Shown here piece after piece: positions 24,162 to 32,249 of a DNA stretch of 38,005 nucleotides (its first letter is position 1; every line of letters starts with the position of its first letter). Where the stretch lies: positions 1-38,005 of the forward strand of contig CACZZQ010000021.1 in NCBI GenBank assembly GCA_902785695.1, in the 5' to 3' direction. This DNA comes from an uncultured Prevotellaceae bacterium. GTDB lineage: Bacteria > Bacteroidota > Bacteroidia > Bacteroidales > Bacteroidaceae. The position numbers and the translations under genes are program-made. Below the pieces are notes generated by a model. The model was given only the letters and a program-made list of their open reading frames with translations, had not been told where the DNA came from and did no database searches.

Positions 24162-24935
24162 CTAATGGATAAAGCGCAGCTCATGGAGTGTGTGATCGCC
24201 CATGATATAGCTTTTATCCACCTGTCCTGCCACGCCCATGATGCGCCCCTTGCAGGTGTACTGCCAGATAATATAGTCGCGCTGATCGTCCAGCACAGGA
24301 GGCTCATCAGCATACATCGCAACCATCAATTGATAATCATCCAACTTACCCAGCAAATGCTTGTTATAGAAATTACGGAAGGTGTATACCAGCGGCTTCT
24401 GGTGATATTCCTCCTCCAGTAGATTCAAGAATTTGAACAAGGAGTCGCAAAAGGCTGCCGTAGACAGCTTACCCACAGTTTCTACATCAAGCATCGGTAT
24501 CAGATCCTGCTCGCCAGGCAGACACTGGGTCTTGAAATTGTTCAGTTGCAACTGTAAGTCCACCATCGGGCGGAAGAAATGATAGGAGCCGACCTTCAGT
24601 CCATGCCGATGAGCCAAATCAATATTCCGTTCATACTGAGGGTCTATTCGGTCTCCACCTTCTGTAGCTTTCAGATAGACGTATGACATCTTAGTATTCC
24701 TGCCCACGGTCTCCCAAAACACCTCACCTTGATAATGGCTCATATCAAGACCATGAATATGTTCGCAGGTATCCTCACAACAGAGGTATGGGTTCTCGTG
24801 AATGGTAGGACGCGTCACCACACGGGTAGTCCTCACACGTTTACGCACTCTTTTCTTCTTTTTAGGTCTGGCATCCATATCAGCCACTGCCAGACAACAG
24901 ATACATAAAATTAAGAATATAGTCAGTTTTTTCAT
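24162..24935 (-). CDS. GH25 lysozyme-type muramidase, exported
   Basis: Predicted to cut the MurNAc-GlcNAc bond of peptidoglycan. The 257-residue protein has a signal peptide (MKKLTIFLILCICCLAVA), a very basic linker (RPKKKKRVRKRVRTTRVV) and a GH25 domain from about residue 60. GLDMSHYQG contains D64. MLDVET contains D150 and E152, the D-x-E active-site pair. YIIWQYT near the end is also typical. Four cysteines lie near residues 52-57 and elsewhere. Its ATG overlaps the gldE stop by 4 bases, so translation is coupled. Role may be wall remodelling or attack on other bacteria. Confidence 0.88.
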   Translation of the reverse strand: MKKLTIFLILCICCLAVADMDARPKKKKRVRKRVRTTRVVTRPTIHENPYLCCEDTCEHIHGLDMSHYQGEVFWETVGRNTKMSYVYLKATEGGDRIDPQYERNIDLAHRHGLKVGSYHFFRPMVDLQLQLNNFKTQCLPGEQDLIPMLDVETVGKLSTAAFCDSLFKFLNLLEEEYHQKPLVYTFRNFYNKHLLGKLDDYQLMVAMYADEPPVLDDQRDYIIWQYTCKGRIMGVAGQVDKSYIMGDHTLHELRFIH

Positions 24936-26269
24936 TTTGATTCGTCTGTTTTTTCTTCTGTTTGCAGAATAACTTTGATTTTTGAGATGCGATGACCGTC
25001 CAGTTCTACTATTTCGAACTTAAACCGGCCGTAGACTATACGTTCATGCTCCCTGGGGAAGTCGCCTTTCAACTCCAGCAAAAGGCCTGCCAACGTGTCG
25101 GCATCACCCTCAACCTCCTCAAACACATCGTCATCGACATCCAATATCCGATAGAAATCACTCAACAGCGTCTTACCCTCGAATATATAGGTGTTAGCGT
25201 TTATGCGGACGTAATTCTTCTCTTCCTCATCATATTCGTCATTAATCTCACCAACTATCTCTTCGAGAATGTCTTCAAGCGTGATAAGACCGCTGGTACC
25301 ACCAAACTCATCCACCACAATAGCGATATGTACCTTGTTTTCCTGGAAATCGCGCAGAAGGTCGTCAATCTTTTTTGTCTCAGGCACGAAATACGGTGGA
25401 CGGATAAGTGACTGCCAACGGAATGCCGCCGACTTTCCGATATGAGGCAACAAGTCCTTAATATACAGGATACCACGCACGTTGTCGATAGAGTCCTGAT
25501 AGACAGGGATTCGAGAATAGTTGTTCTCTACGATACACTGAAGTACCTCGGGAAAGGTGGAACGGAAATTCAAGTCCACGATATCCTGACGGCTGGTCAT
25601 CACTTCCTTGGCTGTCTCGTCACCAAAGCGCACAATGCCTTCAAGCATATTCTTCTCTTCCTTCAGTTCCTCTTCGTCAGTCAGTTCCAATGCCTGTTCC
25701 AGGTCATCTACACTGAGTACGCGATTTTCTTTCTGCACAACCTTCTCTGCCAGTGCACCAGAACGGATCAATATCGATGACAAGGGATAAAAGAGTTTGC
25801 CCAACAGCGTAATAGCAGGAGCAAAGGTCCTGCAGACAGTCAATGCATGCTGACCACAATAGACCTTGGGCATAATTTCACCAAAAAGAAGCAAGAGGAA
25901 AGTCAGCAACACTGTAATCACCACAAACTCCAACCATTTCGCCTCACCGAAATCAATGAGTGAAGCGAAGAAATAGTTGCAGAGCATGATGATTGTCACA
26001 TTGATCAGATTATTGGCTATGAGTATAGTAGCCAGCGTACGCTCTGAATTATTGCGGAGTCGTTGGATATATTGGTCTGACTTATTTCTTTCCTCGTCGA
26101 GTTCATTCAAATCGTTCGGAGAAAGCGAGAAAAAAGCAATCTCAGAGCCAGACGCAAATCCCGATGCCAACAACAGCAAGCAGGCTAAGACAATCGAAAA
26201 GACCTCACCGAAACCTATCTGGTCATAGTTGATATGTACCCCGCTGAATAGATCTATAAGATAATCCAT
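24932..26269 (-). CDS. gldE: GldE-like gliding-motility-associated transmembrane protein (CNNM/CBS/CorC)
   Basis: A 445-residue inner-membrane protein of the CorC/HlyC family. The N-terminal CNNM domain has about four helices (SIVLACLLLLASGFASGSEIAFFS, IIMLCNYFFASLI, FVVITVLLTFLLLLFGEIMPKVYC). Two CBS domains follow (about 205-330; IVDLNF, VRGILYIKDLLPHIG, HIAIVVDEFGGTSGLITLEDILEEIVGEI), and then a CorC-type C-terminal domain (about 345-435). In Bacteroidetes, ssb followed by gldE is a familiar order and gldD often comes next. Here the place of gldD is taken by a GH25 gene. Role in gliding or T9SS-related assembly is known for the family; ion transport is the other possibility. Confidence 0.85.
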   Translation of the reverse strand: MDYLIDLFSGVHINYDQIGFGEVFSIVLACLLLLASGFASGSEIAFFSLSPNDLNELDEERNKSDQYIQRLRNNSERTLATILIANNLINVTIIMLCNYFFASLIDFGEAKWLEFVVITVLLTFLLLLFGEIMPKVYCGQHALTVCRTFAPAITLLGKLFYPLSSILIRSGALAEKVVQKENRVLSVDDLEQALELTDEEELKEEKNMLEGIVRFGDETAKEVMTSRQDIVDLNFRSTFPEVLQCIVENNYSRIPVYQDSIDNVRGILYIKDLLPHIGKSAAFRWQSLIRPPYFVPETKKIDDLLRDFQENKVHIAIVVDEFGGTSGLITLEDILEEIVGEINDEYDEEEKNYVRINANTYIFEGKTLLSDFYRILDVDDDVFEEVEGDADTLAGLLLELKGDFPREHERIVYGRFKFEIVELDGHRISKIKVILQTEEKTDESK

Positions 26270-26278
26270 TTCACTATA

Positions 26279-26692
26279 TTAGAACGGCAGACCTGTTGTC
26301 TCACCATTAGCCGGTGGTACGGGTTGAGAAACAGAAGATGAATGCTCTGGTTGCGTAGCAGTCTGACGAGGTGTCAACATCTCCATATTATCAGCCCATA
26401 TCTCAGTAACATACTGGCGTTGGCCCTGTTTATTGTCGTATGTAGAATAGCGCAGACGACCTTCAATATATAGTTTATCACCTTTGTGGACATACTGCTC
26501 AACAATCTCTGCCAACTTACGCCAGAGAATCACATTATGCCAATCAGTACGGTCAGGCACCTGAGTTCCATTCTGCAACGTATATCCCTTCTCTGTTGTA
26601 GCAAGACGCAGGCGAGCCACAGCCACACCATGATCCACATAGCGTACTTCAGGATCCTGGCCCACGTTGCCAATGAGCATCACCTTATTCAT
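26279..26692 (-). CDS. ssb: Single-stranded DNA-binding protein
   Basis: A 137-residue SSB. The OB-fold (about 1-105) begins MNKVMLIGNVGQDPEVR and contains WHNVILWRKLAEI and KGDKLYIEGRLRYSTY. A flexible Q/S/P-rich tail ends in GLPF; the usual acidic tip (such as DDLPF) is weaker here, because the residues before LPF are TTG rather than aspartates. That tip recruits partner proteins, so the variation is notable. ATG 26692 overlaps the stop of the upstream gene by 4 bases and gldE follows after 9 bases. Confidence 0.95.
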   Translation of the reverse strand: MNKVMLIGNVGQDPEVRYVDHGVAVARLRLATTEKGYTLQNGTQVPDRTDWHNVILWRKLAEIVEQYVHKGDKLYIEGRLRYSTYDNKQGQRQYVTEIWADNMEMLTPRQTATQPEHSSSVSQPVPPANGETTGLPF

Positions 26693-27234
26693 TTCGCCTT
26701 ACCTAAATAGATAAACTTAAAATTCTTGCCCTTTGCCGATGGAAACTGGCTGCGGTCATCCACACGCTGGCGAAGATGATCCACAATGCGGTTATAACAA
26801 TCCAAACCAGAAAAAGCTTTTACCTGAGCCACGAAATGTGTGTCACGGTATTGGAACTTTCCTGTCCCTGGCACCATCAGTACACGTTTAAAGTCTATGG
26901 AGCCTTCATACCATCCCTCACGCTCTTCGGTCAACTTCAGAACCACAGGAGATGCGCCACGACTTTTTGGAGCGGCATCATCAGCAGTATGTGACGTGCG
27001 CTTTTCTTTAAATTCCTGCATGGAAGCAGCCTCGGTCTTTATGATAATGAAATACACGCGAGGACGAATCTTATAACGCTTCGGATATATCATATCACTG
27101 GCCACATAGTCGCGGATATCAGCTTCAAGATCTGGATTCATACCTATCTCATCAATACGGGCCAAAAACTCTATAGCCTCGTCAGCACTCGAAACAAGTG
27201 TCTCGTTGTCAAAATATCTTAAGTATAAATTCAT
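26689..27234 (-). CDS. Conserved Bacteroidales protein of unknown function
   Basis: A 181-residue protein, not recognised. It starts MNLYLRYFDNETLVSSADEA, is predicted as mixed alpha/beta without signal peptide or membrane helix, and has a charged middle (KEKRTSHTADDAAPKSRG). The end carries FKRVLMVPGTGKFQYRD and SAKGKNFKFIYLGKAK. The open frame extends far upstream into the tRNA genes, so the ATG at 27234 is the start. It is the first gene of an operon with ssb, gldE and GH25, with a 4-base overlap to ssb. No promoter is visible in the 44 bases between it and the last tRNA, so it may depend on read-through from the tRNA promoter. The ssb link hints at a DNA-related role, without proof. Confidence 0.7.
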   Translation of the reverse strand: MNLYLRYFDNETLVSSADEAIEFLARIDEIGMNPDLEADIRDYVASDMIYPKRYKIRPRVYFIIIKTEAASMQEFKEKRTSHTADDAAPKSRGASPVVLKLTEEREGWYEGSIDFKRVLMVPGTGKFQYRDTHFVAQVKAFSGLDCYNRIVDHLRQRVDDRSQFPSAKGKNFKFIYLGKAK

Positions 27235-27278
27235 TTTATTGTGAAAAGGTTGTTGTCCTATATATAAAAAAAAAAGAG

Positions 27279-27351
27279 AGCGGAAAACGGGACTCGGACC
27301 CGCGACCCCAACCTTGGCAAGGTTGTGCTCTACCAACTGAGCTATTTCCGC
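27279..27351 (-). tRNA. tRNA-Gly (GCC anticodon), second copy
   Basis: 73 nt on the minus strand; acceptor GCGGAAA pairs with TTTCCGC, D arm AGCTCAGTTGG, anticodon loop TTGCCAA, T arm GGGTCCGAGTCCC. A T-run follows directly. Identical to the copy at 27618-27690. Confidence 0.95.
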
Positions 27352-27375
27352 ATTTCTTACATCAAAAAAAAGAGG

Positions 27376-27459
27376 TGAAGAGGAGGAGACTCGAACTCCC
27401 ACGTCGCAATTGACACTACCCCCTCAAAGTAGCGCGTCTACCAATTCCGCCACCTCTCC
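27376..27459 (-). tRNA. tRNA-Leu (GAG anticodon)
   Basis: 84 nt with a long variable arm; acceptor GGAGAGG pairs with CCTCTTC, anticodon stem CTACT/GGTAG with loop TTGAGGG, T arm GAGTTCGAGTCTC. Confidence 0.93.
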
Positions 27460-27488
27460 AACAAATTTTTACATATTGAAAAAAAGAG

Positions 27489-27570
27489 TGCCCAGAACAG
27501 GACTCGAACCTGCACGCCTCGCGGCACACGCACCTGAAACGTGCGCGTCTACCAATTCCGCCACCTGGGC
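27489..27570 (-). tRNA. tRNA-Leu (CAG anticodon)
   Basis: 82 nt with a long variable arm; acceptor GCCCAGG pairs with TCTGGGC, anticodon stem CACGT/GCGTG with loop TTCAGGT, T arm CAGGTTCGAGTCCTG. Confidence 0.93.
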
Positions 27571-27617
27571 AATAATGATTAAGGCCACCCTTAATCTCTC
27601 TTTTTGTTCAATCTGTG

Positions 27618-27690
27618 AGCGGAAAACGGGACTCGGACCCGCGACCCCAACCTTGGCAAGGTTGTGCTCTACCAACTGAGCTATTTCCGC
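27618..27690 (-). tRNA. tRNA-Gly (GCC anticodon), first copy
   Basis: 73 nt, identical in sequence to 27279-27351. It is the first gene of the cluster after its promoter. Confidence 0.95.
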
Positions 27691-27731
27691 ATAAACTTCA
27701 TTCAGAAGTGCATCTCTCTCGATTGCGGATG

Positions 27732-27762
27732 CAAAGGTACTACTTTTTTCCGAACTGCCAAA
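27732..27762 (-). promoter_or_regulatory. Promoter of the tRNA cluster
   Basis: TTTG (27762-27759), 19 bases, then TACCTTTG (27739-27732) on the minus strand, about 42 bases ahead of the first tRNA-Gly. Confidence 0.8.
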
Positions 27763-27793
27763 ACTTTTCTTTGTTTTTTTTTCAAAAAAAGTG

Positions 27794-28927
27794 CTAATCC
27801 ATCCTATTTCGATAGTCTTCATAGCCAAATTGTCGCAGGATTTCCAGTTTTCCGTCCTCATGAAGCATGGCTATCGAGGGATGTGTGATGCCATTGAACG
27901 TGTTTGTCTTTACGGTCGTATAGTGGATCATATCCTCGAAAATCACCTCTTCGCCAACTTGCAGCTCATGATCAAAACGCCATGAAGCCATAAAGTCGCC
28001 ACTCAGACAACTGTTGCCACCCAACCTATAGAGATGAGAGGTGAGGGGTAAGAGGTGAGAGGTTTCATCTATATGCTCGGCTCCGCGAACATCTGGGAAA
28101 TATGGCATCTCCAGACAATCGGGCATATGACAAGTGAAACTGACATCAAGGATAGCCGTACGAATACCCTTATCCTCAACTATATCCACCACATGACTCA
28201 CTAATGGCCCTGTTTGCCAGGCAAAAGCACTACCTGGCTCCAGAATAATCTTCAACCAGGGATAACGCTCGTGCAGCCCCTTTAATATATTAATAAGGTG
28301 TGAGGTGTCATAATCCTTTCGGGTCATCAAGTGTCCACCGCCCAGATTCAGCCATTTGATCTGTGGAAACCAACGGGAAAATTTCTTTTCGATATGCACC
28401 AAGGTGCGCTCCAATACATCAGATCCACTCTCACAATGACAATGGCAATGGAATCCCTCTATGTCTTGAGGCAATGTTTCTGGCAGTTTTTCGCAGGTCA
28501 CACCAAAACGAGTGCCAGGCGCACAGGGATTATAGAGCATGGTACCCACCTCCGAGTACTCGGGGTTGACGCGCAGACCAATACTGGCTTTTCCCTCCGC
28601 CCTGTCATGGAACCGTTCGTACTGCGACAAGGAATTGAAAGTCAGATGACTGCTACACTTCACTATCTCGCCGAACTCATCATCCGTGTAGGCTGGAGAA
28701 TAGGTGTGAGCCTTGGCACCAAACTCCTCTAACGCCAGCCGAGCCTCACTCAGGCTACTGGCCGTGGTGCTGTTGATATACTCACGGAATATGGGGAATG
28801 TCTTCCAAAGTGCAAAAGCCTTGAATGCCAAAATGATTTCCACATCTGCCGCTTTCGCCACATCAGCAATCAACTGCAGGTTCCTGCGTAGCTTCTTCTC
28901 CTCTATAATATACATTGGTGTAGCCAT
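27794..28927 (-). CDS. nspC: Carboxynorspermidine/carboxyspermidine decarboxylase
   Basis: PLP enzyme making (nor)spermidine by decarboxylating the carboxy-polyamine. The 377-residue alanine-racemase-fold protein has the lysine block ILAFKAFALWK (about 31-41, Schiff-base lysine), CHCHCESGS, NLGGGH with the phosphate-binding glycines, KIILEPGSAFAW, and a C-terminal GGNSCLSGDFMASW with the second-subunit cysteine/aspartate block. It ends IHYTTVKTNTFNG...YEDYRNRMD. A tandem tract translates as TSHLLPLTSHL at about residues 288-298. It follows pflA by 42 bases. The partner carboxyspermidine dehydrogenase is not in the window. Confidence 0.92.
   Translation of the reverse strand: MATPMYIIEEKKLRRNLQLIADVAKAADVEIILAFKAFALWKTFPIFREYINSTTASSLSEARLALEEFGAKAHTYSPAYTDDEFGEIVKCSSHLTFNSLSQYERFHDRAEGKASIGLRVNPEYSEVGTMLYNPCAPGTRFGVTCEKLPETLPQDIEGFHCHCHCESGSDVLERTLVHIEKKFSRWFPQIKWLNLGGGHLMTRKDYDTSHLINILKGLHERYPWLKIILEPGSAFAWQTGPLVSHVVDIVEDKGIRTAILDVSFTCHMPDCLEMPYFPDVRGAEHIDETSHLLPLTSHLYRLGGNSCLSGDFMASWRFDHELQVGEEVIFEDMIHYTTVKTNTFNGITHPSIAMLHEDGKLEILRQFGYEDYRNRMD
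28030..28064 (-). repeat. GAGGTGA tandem tract inside nspC
   Basis: Repeats of GAGAGGTGAG/GGGTAAGAGGTGAG on the plus strand, read on the gene strand as TSHLLPLTSHL, in a stretch between PDVRGAEHID and LYRLGGNSCL. In-frame and probably absent from most homologues. Confidence 0.65.
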
Positions 28928-28969
28928 CTGTTCCCGTCTTTTTTACGATGCTATATTGCCATTATTCAA

Positions 28970-29707
28970 TCATTGACATAGAATTTCTCTTGCACGGCGC
29001 ACCTGTTCCGCTGTAGGAACTGGTACATCACGGAGTGAATAGGGAATCTCCAGTTTCTCCCATTTATGCAGACCCAGCGTGTGATACGGCAACACCTCAA
29101 CCTTTTTTACACTTTGGAGCGAGTCGATAAAGCGACGCATCTCACACAAATGTTCTTCATCGTCCGTAATACCAGGCACCAGTACATGGCGTATCCACAT
29201 CGGGATGCCTGTATCAGAGAGATAACAGGCACAGTCAAGGATATTTTCATTGCCGTGCCCCGTGAGCCAGCGATGGCGCTCCGTATCCATGTGCTTAAGA
29301 TCAAGCATCACAAGATCGGTGCTCTGCATCAGTCGCTCAAACTTCCCAAAGAACGGTTCCTCGCGTGTAAAGGGCTGAGCTGCTGTATCCAAACAGGTAT
29401 TTATATTGCGTCGATGGGCTTCCTCAAAGAGTTCTATAAGGAAATCTATCTGTAGTAACGCCTCACCACCTGATACGGTGATGCCCCCTTCGTTGCCCCA
29501 ATAGTCGCGATAGCGCTCCGCCTTATCAAGCAGTTCGGCGACCGATGCGGGGGAACCACATCCCACACTATCCGTTTTCCATGTGTCTGGATTATGGCAA
29601 TACCTGCAGCGCATCTTGCATCCCTGCAGGAAAATCAAAAACCGAATCCCCGGCCCGTCAACGGAGCCAAAGGATTCGGTAGAATGGATATAAGCTTTGC
29701 TAGTCAT
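28970..29707 (-). CDS. pflA: Pyruvate formate-lyase activating enzyme (radical SAM)
   Basis: Radical-SAM enzyme that generates the glycyl radical on PflB. In the 245-residue protein, CKMRCRYC is the C-x3-C-x2-C cluster motif (about 30-37), followed by the SAM-binding GGITVSGGEALLQ. TDLVMLDLKHMD, HVLVPGITDD and LPYHTLGLHKWEKL are all typical. Length is normal. It starts 30 bases after pflB, so they form one operon in the expected order. Confidence 0.95.
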   Translation of the reverse strand: MTSKAYIHSTESFGSVDGPGIRFLIFLQGCKMRCRYCHNPDTWKTDSVGCGSPASVAELLDKAERYRDYWGNEGGITVSGGEALLQIDFLIELFEEAHRRNINTCLDTAAQPFTREEPFFGKFERLMQSTDLVMLDLKHMDTERHRWLTGHGNENILDCACYLSDTGIPMWIRHVLVPGITDDEEHLCEMRRFIDSLQSVKKVEVLPYHTLGLHKWEKLEIPYSLRDVPVPTAEQVRRAREILCQ

Positions 29708-29737
29708 ACTAGTATTTCTAGTTCTGCTGTGGTCATT

Positions 29738-31984
29738 TTACAGACGCTCATGAGCCTGACGTGCGATTACGTCTTCCTGCTGCTCACGAGTCAGGTCGAT
29801 GAACTTCACGGCGTAACCAGATACACGGATGGTGAAGTTAGCGTATTCAGGCTTCTCAGGATGCTCCATAGCATCGAGCAGCTTGTCGACACCAAACACG
29901 TTCACGTTCAGGTGGTGAGCACCCTTAGTGAAGTAACCGTCCATCACGCGAACCAAGGTGTTTGCACGCTCCTCGTCATCGTGACCGAGTGCAGAAGGTG
30001 CGATAGTCTGCGTGTTTGAGATACCATCGAGGGCATACTCGTAAGGAATCTTGGCTACAGAGTTCAGCGAAGCCAGCAGACCGTTCTTCTCTGCACCGTA
30101 GCTGGGGTTAGCACCAGGTGACAGAGGTGTACCGGCACGACGACCGTCAGGCAAGTTACCTGTATACTTACCATAAACCACGTTAGAGGTAATGGTGAGG
30201 ATAGAGGTCGTAGGCTCTGAGTCACGATAGGTGTGATGACGCTTGATCTTAGCCAGGAAGGTTTTCAGTACCCATACTGCTACCTCGTCGGCACGATCGT
30301 CATCGTTACCATAGCGTGGGAAGTCGCCCTCTACCTTATAATCTACGTTGAAGCCGGTCTCATCGCGGATAATCTTTACCTTAGCGTACTTCACAGCGCA
30401 GATAGAGTCAACCACGTGGCTGAAGCCTGCGATACCTGTAGCAAAGGTACGGCGCACGTCGGTATCGATGAGAGCCATCTCAGCTGCCTCATAGAAGTAC
30501 TTATCGTGCATATAGTGAATCAGGTTCAGCGTGTTCACGTAGATATCAGCCAACCACTCCAGCATATCGCGGAAACGGGGCTCCAGCTCTTCCCATGTGA
30601 GGTACTCGCTGGTGATAGGACGGAACTTAGGTCCGCACTGCTCGCGGGTCTTAGCATCCACACCACCGTTGATAGCATAGAGCAGGGTCTTTGCCATATT
30701 GGCACGAGCGCCGAAGAGCTGCATCTCCTTACCGGTCTGGGTAGCGCTCACGCAGCAGCAGATGCTGTAGTCATCGCCCCAGATAGGACGCATCACGTCG
30801 TCGTTCTCGTACTGGATAGAACTGGTCTTCACAGAGATCATCGAAGCGTAGTGCTTGAAGTTCTCAGGCAGACGGGGTGAGTAGAGCACGGTGAGGTTTG
30901 GTTCGGGTGAAGGACCCATGTTCTCCAAGGTGTGGAGGAAACGGAAACAGTTCTTGGTCACCATGTGACGACCGTCCTGCCCCAGACCAGCTACCTCAAG
31001 TGTTGCCCATACAGGGTCACCGCTGAAGATTTCATTGTAAGAAGGAATACGTGCGAACTTCACCATGCGGAACTTCATCACCATGTGGTCGATCAGTTCC
31101 TGAGCCTCGGCCTCAGTGAGGGTACCCTCCTGCATATCACGCGTAATATAAATATCAAGGAATGTAGAAACGCGACCTACTGACATAGCAGCACCGTTCT
31201 GCGTCTTGATGGCAGCCAGATAACCGAAGTAGAGCCACTGCACAGCCTCGCGAGCATTCTTAGCGGGCTGAGAGATATCGTAGCCGTAAATCTGAGCCAT
31301 AGCCTTCATTTCCTTCAGGGCCTTGATCTGCATTGAGATTTCCTCACGCAGACGAATGATATCCTCGCTCATCTGGCGCTTACCGCAGTTGTACTTATCA
31401 ATCTCCTTCTGCTCAATCAGGAAGTCGATACCATAGAGGGCCACACGACGATAGTCACCCACGATACGTCCACGACCGTAGGTATCGGGCAGACCTGTCA
31501 GGATGTGGTTGTGACGCACGCGCTTCATCTCATCGGTATAAGCGTCAAACACACCCTCGTTGTGGGTCTTGCAATACTTCGTAAAAATCTCATGTAATTT
31601 CTCAGAGGGCTGATAGCCATAGGTTGTGCAAGCCTGTTCAGCCATCTTGATGCCACCATAAGGCATGAAAGCACGCTTCAACGGTTTGTCCGTCTGCAGA
31701 CCAACAACCTTTTCCAAATCTTTCGTCTCAGGATCGATATATCCAGGGCCATAGGCAGTCATTGAACTCACAATCTCTGTCTCCATATCCAGAACGCCGC
31801 CCTTTTCACGCTCGGCCTTCTGTAGTTGCTGCAACTTGCCCCAAAGAATGTTAGTAGCCTCAGTAGGCCCAACCAAGAAACTCTCGTCTCCATCATAAGG
31901 GGTGTAATTGTTCTGAATAAAGTCTCTCACATTGACTTCCTCGAGCCATTTCACGCCCTTAAAGCCTCTCCATTCGTTTTTCAT
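29738..31984 (-). CDS. pflB: Formate C-acetyltransferase (pyruvate formate-lyase)
   Basis: Converts pyruvate and CoA to acetyl-CoA and formate under anaerobic conditions. The 748-residue protein has the paired catalytic cysteines in [17 protein letters not shown], with one extra cysteine before them compared with the E. coli motif. [17 protein letters not shown] follows, and the C-terminal glycyl-radical loop is [17 protein letters not shown]. Length matches the family. It is the first gene of the operon with pflA and probably nspC, from a strong promoter at 32013-32044, and fits a fermentative gut bacterium. Confidence 0.97.
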   Translation of the reverse strand: MKNEWRGFKGVKWLEEVNVRDFIQNNYTPYDGDESFLVGPTEATNILWGKLQQLQKAEREKGGVLDMETEIVSSMTAYGPGYIDPETKDLEKVVGLQTDKPLKRAFMPYGGIKMAEQACTTYGYQPSEKLHEIFTKYCKTHNEGVFDAYTDEMKRVRHNHILTGLPDTYGRGRIVGDYRRVALYGIDFLIEQKEIDKYNCGKRQMSEDIIRLREEISMQIKALKEMKAMAQIYGYDISQPAKNAREAVQWLYFGYLAAIKTQNGAAMSVGRVSTFLDIYITRDMQEGTLTEAEAQELIDHMVMKFRMVKFARIPSYNEIFSGDPVWATLEVAGLGQDGRHMVTKNCFRFLHTLENMGPSPEPNLTVLYSPRLPENFKHYASMISVKTSSIQYENDDVMRPIWGDDYSICCCVSATQTGKEMQLFGARANMAKTLLYAINGGVDAKTREQCGPKFRPITSEYLTWEELEPRFRDMLEWLADIYVNTLNLIHYMHDKYFYEAAEMALIDTDVRRTFATGIAGFSHVVDSICAVKYAKVKIIRDETGFNVDYKVEGDFPRYGNDDDRADEVAVWVLKTFLAKIKRHHTYRDSEPTTSILTITSNVVYGKYTGNLPDGRRAGTPLSPGANPSYGAEKNGLLASLNSVAKIPYEYALDGISNTQTIAPSALGHDDEERANTLVRVMDGYFTKGAHHLNVNVFGVDKLLDAMEHPEKPEYANFTIRVSGYAVKFIDLTREQQEDVIARQAHERL

Positions 31985-32012
31985 AATTATCCTTTCTTAT
32001 TATTAGCGGGTG

Positions 32013-32044
32013 CAAAGGTACAAATAAAATATGGAATAATCAAA
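32013..32044 (-). promoter_or_regulatory. Promoter of the pflB operon
   Basis: TTTG (32044-32041), 20 bases, then TACCTTTG (32020-32013) on the minus strand, 28 bases before the ATG; AGAAAGGA lies just ahead of the start. Confidence 0.8.
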
Positions 32045-32120
32045 AAAACGACAAGGAATGCATATTTTTTGCTTATTCTTAATTATTGTTAACAATTGAG
32101 TTGGCGTACGATTTTTTTTA

Positions 32121-32128
32121 TACTTTTG
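32121..32128 (+). promoter_or_regulatory. -7 element ahead of a truncated signal-peptide gene
   Basis: TACTTTTG fits TAnnTTTG. The -33 region has only TTGG at 32101-32104 (16 bases upstream of the -7 box). Predicted start near 32135, 37 bases before the ATG at 32172. Confidence 0.5.
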
Positions 32129-32171
32129 CGGCCAAATTACAGATTTTTTTACAAACAATAACTTTTAGATT

Positions 32172-32249
32172 ATGAAAAGACAACTTTTGATTATTGTCAT
32201 GGGACTGACTTCCCTTGTGGTCTCATTAGCCAGTCTTTCTACAGTCTGA
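32172..32249 (+). pseudogene. Signal peptide stub of a lost secreted protein
   Basis: A 25-codon frame, MKRQLLIIVMGLTSLVVSLA and five more residues, which is a clean signal peptide with nothing behind it. It has its own promoter and leader and ends by running 11 bases into the 3' end of the convergent DUF4421 gene. The most likely reading is a secreted-protein gene whose body was deleted. A genuine small membrane peptide cannot be excluded. Confidence 0.45.

Noticed and set aside
29594-30019. Plus-strand frame opposite the pflA/pflB junction
   Set aside because: Overlaps two well-supported genes and has no family signs.
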